Source: an uncultured Ruminococcus sp. | GTDB lineage: Bacteria; Bacillota; Clostridia; Oscillospirales; Ruminococcaceae | Direction of reading: 5' to 3' | Length of the DNA: 10,449 bases | Assembly (NCBI GenBank): GCA_910579955.1 | Contig: CAJTWE010000043.1 | Location: 1-10,449 of the forward strand | In this document: positions 6,864 to 10,449 of the stretch, in pieces | Layout: the number at the start of each line of letters is the position of its first letter | How positions within the stretch are numbered: position 1 is the first letter of the stretch | Program-made: the position numbers and the translations under genes | Notes under the pieces: model-generated | Database searches by the model: none | What the model was told of the DNA's origin: nothing | The model's input: the letters and a program-made list of their open reading frames with translations, nothing else

Positions 6864-7964
6864 TTAAGCGGATAAACACAGACGGCTCACATACTGCTGC
6901 TTCATCTGCATGGAAGAATGCACATAGCGATTGAGTGTAATGCTTGCATCAGCATGTCCAAGCAACTCACTCAGAGTCTTAGGATCAAAACCACTTGTAA
7001 TACAAACGGTTGCATAAGTATGACGAAGTAGGTGAAATGGAATATTTCGTACTTGACAAGCTTTCAATATAGACTTAAAGCGATACTGCACCGTTCTTGG
7101 TTCAACAGGCTTTGCCGTACCGGAAATCAAAAATAATTTGCTATCTTTTTTCATCTGCAATAATAATCTCATCAAAAATGATGGAATCGGTACTGTGCGT
7201 ATAGATGTCTTACTTTTCGGTGAGCCAATGACGACTTCAGAACTTCCACGTTTGTTGATTCGCTGAACAGTTCTTTGAACAGAAAGTGTACCTGATGAAA
7301 AATCTATATCACCCCAAGTCAATCCGCAAAGTTCTCCAATACGCAAACCTGTAAACAAGCACAGCAAAATCGCTAAATTTGTGTTTGTCAGATTATGCAG
7401 AAGATACTGTTCCAGTCGTTTTCGCTCTGAAGGATTTAGTACATCCAGCTGTTTCTTCTGAATTTTAGGCATAGTGAAATGTGTAGTTTTTACGCCATAT
7501 TCCTGCACTGCATATTGTTCTATGCTGCGATATACAGTCATGATATCCCGAACAGTTTTTGCAGATAATCCGCCTCGACCATCCAACCGACCAAACTGTA
7601 ACTTACTGTGAATAAAATTGTTCAATTTTTGTGTGGTCAGCGCTGAAAAATATTCACCACCCAGTACAGGCAAAATGTGTTTGAAAACAATGTTTACATA
7701 ATTTGCATAGCTTGCCGGTTTTACACGCAATTTTGCAGAAGAAAGCCACTCTATTGCAGCATCTTTAACTGACAACTTTATGTTAGAAATTGTCTGTTTC
7801 TGACGTACAGTATAGCATTGTGCCATTTTTTCTTTGACTTCTGAAAGTGTTCTTGCATAAACAGATTTGTACCTCAGCATGCCGTTTTCTTTGTATCCAA
7901 TCGGCACACGTCCTTCATATCGACCATCCTTGCGCTTGTAAATATTGCTCCCTCTTTTTGACAT
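6864..7964 (-). CDS. Tyrosine recombinase/integrase, Tn916-like
   Basis: 366 residues from the ATG at 7964, chosen because AGGAGG lies 8 nt upstream and the product begins MSKRGSNIYKRKDGRYEGR, the usual start of Tn916-type integrases; an upstream in-frame extension to 8048 crosses a hairpin and lacks a ribosome site. Domains: N-terminal arm-type DNA binding (about 3-45), SAM-like core binding (about 63-165) and catalytic (about 175-360). Catalytic residues are all present: Arg208 (TGLRIGEL), Lys252 region (SPKSKTS), His311 and Arg314 (HLLRH), His337 (LGHAD) and nucleophile Tyr347 (NRYVH). It should integrate and excise a mobile element or invert DNA between its sites. It lies downstream of the mobilization genes but is separated from them by a terminator. 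Confidence 0.94.
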   Translation of the reverse strand: MSKRGSNIYKRKDGRYEGRVPIGYKENGMLRYKSVYARTLSEVKEKMAQCYTVRQKQTISNIKLSVKDAAIEWLSSAKLRVKPASYANYVNIVFKHILPVLGGEYFSALTTQKLNNFIHSKLQFGRLDGRGGLSAKTVRDIMTVYRSIEQYAVQEYGVKTTHFTMPKIQKKQLDVLNPSERKRLEQYLLHNLTNTNLAILLCLFTGLRIGELCGLTWGDIDFSSGTLSVQRTVQRINKRGSSEVVIGSPKSKTSIRTVPIPSFLMRLLLQMKKDSKLFLISGTAKPVEPRTVQYRFKSILKACQVRNIPFHLLRHTYATVCITSGFDPKTLSELLGHADASITLNRYVHSSMQMKQQYVSRLCLSA

Positions 7965-7980
7965 AATCGAAACCTCCTGA

Positions 7981-8027
7981 CTGTTTTTCAGACGGCGAAA
8001 CAGCTTGATTTTGATGTTGAAAAACAG
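7981..8027 (-). promoter_or_regulatory. Inverted repeat in the integrase leader
   Basis: Perfect 10-bp arms CTGTTTTTCA (7981-7990) and TGAAAAACAG (8018-8027) with a 27-nt loop, ending 2 bp before the integrase AGGAGG (7978-7973). It could be an operator or an mRNA hairpin limiting translation. No separate regulator gene is seen. Confidence 0.5.
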
Positions 8028-8067
8028 TATTTCACCGCAATTTTTCAAAAAAATTCTTAGAAACCCC

Positions 8068-8095
8068 TTTACATTTCTCTAAAATATGATATAAT
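8068..8095 (+). promoter_or_regulatory. Strong plus-strand promoter, divergent from the integrase
   Basis: TTTACA (8068-8073), 16-bp spacer, TGA-TATAAT (-10 at 8090-8095, extended). It points right, out through the 18-bp repeat at 8141-8158, and no plus-strand gene follows before the hairpin at 8161-8204. The integrase's own promoter is less clear; AAGACA (8124-8119) and TATTAT, 18 bp apart on the minus strand, is a moderate candidate overlapping this one. Confidence 0.55.
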
Positions 8096-8140
8096 AATAG
8101 CAAAATCCATCGAATTTTGTCTTGAAAAACCTGACGTAAA

Positions 8141-8158
8141 TGGACGGAATTGACGAAA
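8141..8158 (-). repeat. Right copy of the 18-bp inverted repeat
   Basis: TGGACGGAATTGACGAAA on the plus strand, exact reverse complement of 6765-6782, 1358 bp away. It lies upstream of the integrase gene, inside three TGACG/GGACG/TGACG steps spaced 9-10 bp (8132, 8142, 8151), and touches the mobilization terminator. Confidence 0.85.
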
Positions 8159-8204
8159 AAATGCACACTGTTTTCTAAGTTACTTGTAACTTGACAGTGT
8201 GCAT
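8156..8204 (-). terminator. Terminator of the mobilization operon
   Basis: ATGCACACTGT (8161-8171) pairs with ACAGTGTGCAT (8194-8204), and inside it AAGTTAC (8177-8183) pairs with GTAACTT (8186-8192). On the minus strand a run of T follows the stem. On the plus strand it is followed by the weaker AAAATATTTCTCTTT and may also stop the short transcript from the promoter at 8068. Confidence 0.75.
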
Positions 8205-8255
8205 AAAATATTTCTCTTTCTGCTATGATATAAATAAATTAAACTTTCTACTTCT

Positions 8256-8273
8256 TGTCATGCCACCATGACA
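8256..8273. repeat. Small perfect hairpin after the relaxase gene
   Basis: TGTCATG-CCAC-CATGACA, 7-bp arms with a 4-nt loop, 15 bp beyond the relaxase stop. It has no T run on the minus strand, so it is probably an mRNA 3' structure or a protein site rather than a terminator. Confidence 0.5.
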
Positions 8274-8288
8274 CCACCCCTATGCCAC

Positions 8289-9638
8289 TTAGTATTCTAA
8301 ATCTTGATTTTGCTTTGGCTCACTTTTCAAGCCCAGTGCTTGTTTTTTCTGACGAATCATCTGCCACAGCTTACGGTCAACAGCCGCTCGACCGGAAAAG
8401 AATTTCTGGTCATAATCCTCCTCAATGCAGCTTGCCAAAGATGATACCAGACTACAAACTGTATTCGTCATATAGACAGAATTCTCCCTTGTAAGTGCAT
8501 TTTCATTTTGCTCCGGTGCGGTATACTCCAGCTGCAAGACCTGACGAATAATTTCGTTGCGAATAGAATGAAACGATTTATTTTCCGTCAGGGAAGGAAA
8601 CTCTTTTTCTTTGAGTGTATACGTCTTGTATTTTTGACGCTCAAGTTCACACCACTTTTCATAAAGAAAATTAATTTCAGGACATTTTGCAAGCTCAGAA
8701 AAAATAGCATCGACTGTTTCCTTCACAGACTTCGGCAAGTATCCATATACTTTTTTGCCTTTTGCATTCTGCAACTGCAAATACAATTTTCGCACCAATT
8801 CTTCCAGAACTGGATTATCCAAAGAATCATTTTTAAGTGCTGCTACGATATTTTTTACTTGTTCTCTGGATTCCTGTTTCAGCTTATCCCTTCGAAGTGT
8901 CTGCGCTTGATACAATGACTGCAATTCATCCTGAAAGATGTCATTTGCAAAATTACTGCGAATTTTTTCAATGCCTTGCTTTGTGAGAAATCCCTGTTTT
9001 GGGTCAGCAGAGTAGACAATCAGATGAATATGTGGATGATGTGTGGTATCATGAAAGGCTGCATACCAGCGCAGATTTTTCAGTGAAATTTTTGTCTGCT
9101 CAGCAAGATCAGCAACATGACGCTTCACCAGTTCACGCCAGGCATCAGAATTGTCATAGCCAAGACGAACAGCATCTTCACGATGTAGTGAAACCACATG
9201 CGACCAGACATTTCCCTTATGATTTGCAATTTCTTTTGCAACCTGATCCAGCACGATTGGTGCATCAGAATCCGTAAACAATCCGTGTGAACCACGTTTC
9301 TCCACGCCAGGACGCAGTGCCATGTAGCCGACAAAGTTCTGTCGGTTACCAATAACATCTGCATTCCGTTCCACCACCGCTGCAATCAATTCTGACGCAT
9401 TTTCCATTGTTTTTGTACTTTGAAAGTCACTGTACTCAAGGTATTGTTTTGCTTGTGGAAAGTCTGTAAGTAATGACTGTATTAACTCCAGCTGTTTTTC
9501 TGTAGCTGGAATACTTTTGTCTGTGACAATCTGGTCACGCACCTCAACGCCCTCACGAGTCGCAATGTACTTTACATAATTTTTCAGCTTCGCAGAACCT
9601 TTCTTCAGAAATCTGCTTGTGACAATGAGCCGTGCCAT
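8289..9638 (-). CDS. MOB-P-type (MobP3-like) relaxase
   Basis: 449 residues. The metal-binding histidine cluster is seen at His196 and His200-His205 (FHDTTHHPHIHLIVY), the third motif of HUH relaxases; the N-terminal KNYVKYIATREG holds the likely nicking tyrosine (Tyr24, or Tyr21). GYMALRPGVEKRGSHGLF (about 104-121) and WSHVVSLHRED (145-155) also fit the MobP3-type relaxases of Firmicutes. The C-terminal half (about 235-449) is Lys/Glu/Gln-rich and helical. The enzyme would nick one strand at oriT and pilot it through a conjugation pore supplied by another element, since no type IV secretion genes are seen. The ATG overlaps the stop of the preceding gene (TAATG), with GGAG 9-10 nt upstream, so the two are coupled. 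The MobP3 name is from memory of the family. Confidence 0.88.
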   Translation of the reverse strand: MARLIVTSRFLKKGSAKLKNYVKYIATREGVEVRDQIVTDKSIPATEKQLELIQSLLTDFPQAKQYLEYSDFQSTKTMENASELIAAVVERNADVIGNRQNFVGYMALRPGVEKRGSHGLFTDSDAPIVLDQVAKEIANHKGNVWSHVVSLHREDAVRLGYDNSDAWRELVKRHVADLAEQTKISLKNLRWYAAFHDTTHHPHIHLIVYSADPKQGFLTKQGIEKIRSNFANDIFQDELQSLYQAQTLRRDKLKQESREQVKNIVAALKNDSLDNPVLEELVRKLYLQLQNAKGKKVYGYLPKSVKETVDAIFSELAKCPEINFLYEKWCELERQKYKTYTLKEKEFPSLTENKSFHSIRNEIIRQVLQLEYTAPEQNENALTRENSVYMTNTVCSLVSSLASCIEEDYDQKFFSGRAAVDRKLWQMIRQKKQALGLKSEPKQNQDLEY

Positions 9639-10105
9639 TACTCATCACTCCGCTGATAGCGCACAGCTTTTTCAAAATTAATCACACCATTAATGCGTTT
9701 GACTTCATCCACACACATAGCACGAAGTTTGCGAAGTGTATCATCATCGACTTCATGCACTGCAGCAAGCAAATGTGTGACAGCTCCAAGTTCAACAGCA
9801 ACCTTGAACAGCCCACGGGAAAGTCTTTGCTCTGTTCCTTTGACGATTCCATCTACCATTTCTGACAGCTGAGGGGCAAGAAAATCCGTCGCACATTCGT
9901 TCTGCAAATATCCGCAGTAAAATCGAATTGCTTTCTCCAAAAATTCTGTTTTCGAAGAACAATTATCTGATTTATAGAGCATTTCCACTTGCTCCATCGT
10001 ATCAGGATGCAGATACAGCGGAAACTTGATTTTTTCTGATTTGACCGTACTCAAATCTCCGCAATCCTGCGGAGAATCCTTGTTTTTGTATGCTTTTGAC
10101 TCCAT
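9638..10105 (-). CDS. Ribbon-helix-helix mobilization accessory protein (MobC-like)
   Basis: 155 residues from the ATG at 10105. Residues about 25-67 fit a ribbon-helix-helix domain: strand KIKFPLYL, helix DTMEQVEMLYKS, helix SKTEFLEKAIRFYCGYL. The C-terminal half (about 78-150) is helical and unassigned. Such proteins bind oriT and help the relaxase; position before and overlapping the relaxase supports that. The start is uncertain: GGAGG lies 13 nt upstream, which is long, while the only in-frame upstream start (TTG at 10162) has no ribosome site. Probably transcribed from the promoter at 10389-10416 and possibly autoregulated through the palindromes in between. Confidence 0.78.
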   Translation of the reverse strand: MESKAYKNKDSPQDCGDLSTVKSEKIKFPLYLHPDTMEQVEMLYKSDNCSSKTEFLEKAIRFYCGYLQNECATDFLAPQLSEMVDGIVKGTEQRLSRGLFKVAVELGAVTHLLAAVHEVDDDTLRKLRAMCVDEVKRINGVINFEKAVRYQRSDE

Positions 10106-10388
10106 GATTTCTGTAAAACCTCCATTTTGACTCCAACGCCGAAAAGTGAAAATAGCTCGCAATGCAGTCGGCTTTGCCGGCTGCTGTCCAATGTTTTGGC
10201 GGCTTCAGACGCCAAAACTTTAACCTGCAACAAAATCTTCCGATTGCATTTCGGCAAACCTAATACAATTTTGTTTCAGCGATTTTCCGAAAGAGCTTCA
10301 AATTTCGCTTACGTTTGCGTCATTGCATACAAGGGTACAGTTACCCTACCTATGATGACAAAATCGCACACGAGGGCACACGTTTGCT
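10106..10388. other. Candidate oriT and control region without genes
   Basis: No convincing coding sequence. It holds several palindromes: GTTTTGGCG/CGCCAAAAC (10193-10201 and 10210-10218, 8-nt loop), CGC-TT-ACGT-TT-GCG (10306-10319) and AGGGTA-CAGT-TACCCT (10332-10347). The octamer ACGTTTGC is at 10311-10318 and again at 10380-10387. The minus strand at 10383-10372 reads ACGTGTGCCCTC, resembling the RSF1010-type nick region (GTGCG/CCCTC). Palindromes plus a nick-like motif upstream of a relaxase operon are what an oriT looks like; the nick site is inferred. Confidence 0.5.
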
Positions 10389-10416
10389 TACATAGAGTCC
10401 TACGGTAAAATGTCAA
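10389..10416 (-). promoter_or_regulatory. Promoter of the mobilization operon
   Basis: TTGACA (10416-10411), 16-bp spacer, TATGTA (10394-10389). The -35 is consensus, the -10 moderate. The transcript would have a leader of about 280 nt crossing the candidate oriT. Confidence 0.55.
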
Positions 10417-10449
10417 TAGGCAAAAAGTAAAAAAACGAATGTGTAAATC

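Larger units (their letters stand above)
6765..10449. mobile_element. Integrative mobilizable element, left part
   Basis: Integrase, relaxase, accessory DNA-binding protein and candidate oriT lie together and co-oriented, without conjugation-pore genes. The left boundary is probably near the repeat at 6765-6782, between the integrase end and the agrAC promoter. The right end is beyond the window, so attachment-site direct repeats cannot be seen. Confidence 0.6.

Noticed and set aside
7965..8048. Upstream extension of the integrase by 28 residues
   Set aside because: It crosses the leader palindrome and its first codon has no ribosome site, while 7964 has AGGAGG at ideal spacing.
8255..9385. 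Open frames overlapping the relaxase (8255-8494, 8508-8918, 8999-9277 plus; 9125-9385 minus)
   Set aside because: Shadows of the relaxase frame, without family motifs.
9632..10408. Open frames 9632-9865 and 10127-10408 (plus) and 10051-10257 (minus)
   Set aside because: The first is antisense to the ribbon-helix-helix gene; the other two cross the palindromic control region, lack family features and have coding-poor composition.
1..10449. CRISPR array, tRNA, rRNA or insertion sequence
   Set aside because: No regularly spaced repeats, tRNA-like cloverleaf or transposase seen; the inverted repeats flanking the integrase show no target-site duplication, so an insertion-sequence reading is not supported.

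Overview
The window looks like AT-rich chromosomal DNA from a Gram-positive anaerobe of the Clostridia, most likely Ruminococcus or a close relative. The reasons are strong AGGAGG-type ribosome sites, an Agr-type peptide quorum-sensing locus, a Tn916-like tyrosine integrase, and a secreted RHS/YD-repeat protein carrying dockerin-like calcium-binding loops. The genus is an inference from protein style, not from a marker gene. Every gene I can support lies on the minus strand, so transcription runs from high to low coordinates.

Layout from high to low coordinates. (1) 10449-8160 is a mobilization module: a promoter and candidate oriT region, a small ribbon-helix-helix accessory protein, a relaxase with an HHxHxH motif translationally coupled to it, and a strong terminator. 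(2) 8158-6765 is a tyrosine recombinase gene whose whole transcription unit is bracketed by a perfect 18-bp inverted repeat. A strong promoter inside this segment points outward to the right. With the mobilization module this resembles an integrative mobilizable element; the repeats also allow an invertible segment. (3) 6712-3776 is an agr quorum-sensing locus in the order agrA-agrC-agrD-agrB. It forms two transcription units: agrAC has its own near-consensus promoter and ends at a strong terminator; agrDB starts after it from a promoter preceded by two perfect 12-bp direct repeats with a 22-bp period, the expected layout for a LytTR (AgrA-type) binding site. agrC is interrupted by an in-frame TAA just before the N box of its ATPase domain. 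(4) 3687-1 is the 5' 1229 codons of a very large secreted RHS protein, open to the window edge and preceded by a hairpin that separates it from agrB.

How the parts could work together: AgrB would process AgrD into a cyclic peptide, AgrC would sense it, and phosphorylated AgrA would bind the direct repeats to raise agrDB. Read-through past the 3714-3770 hairpin would also raise the RHS gene. The stop codon in agrC suggests this strain has lost the receptor or makes it in two pieces. The recombinase segment ends just upstream of the agrA promoter, so mobile-element activity or inversion could change agr expression. That last link is a hypothesis.
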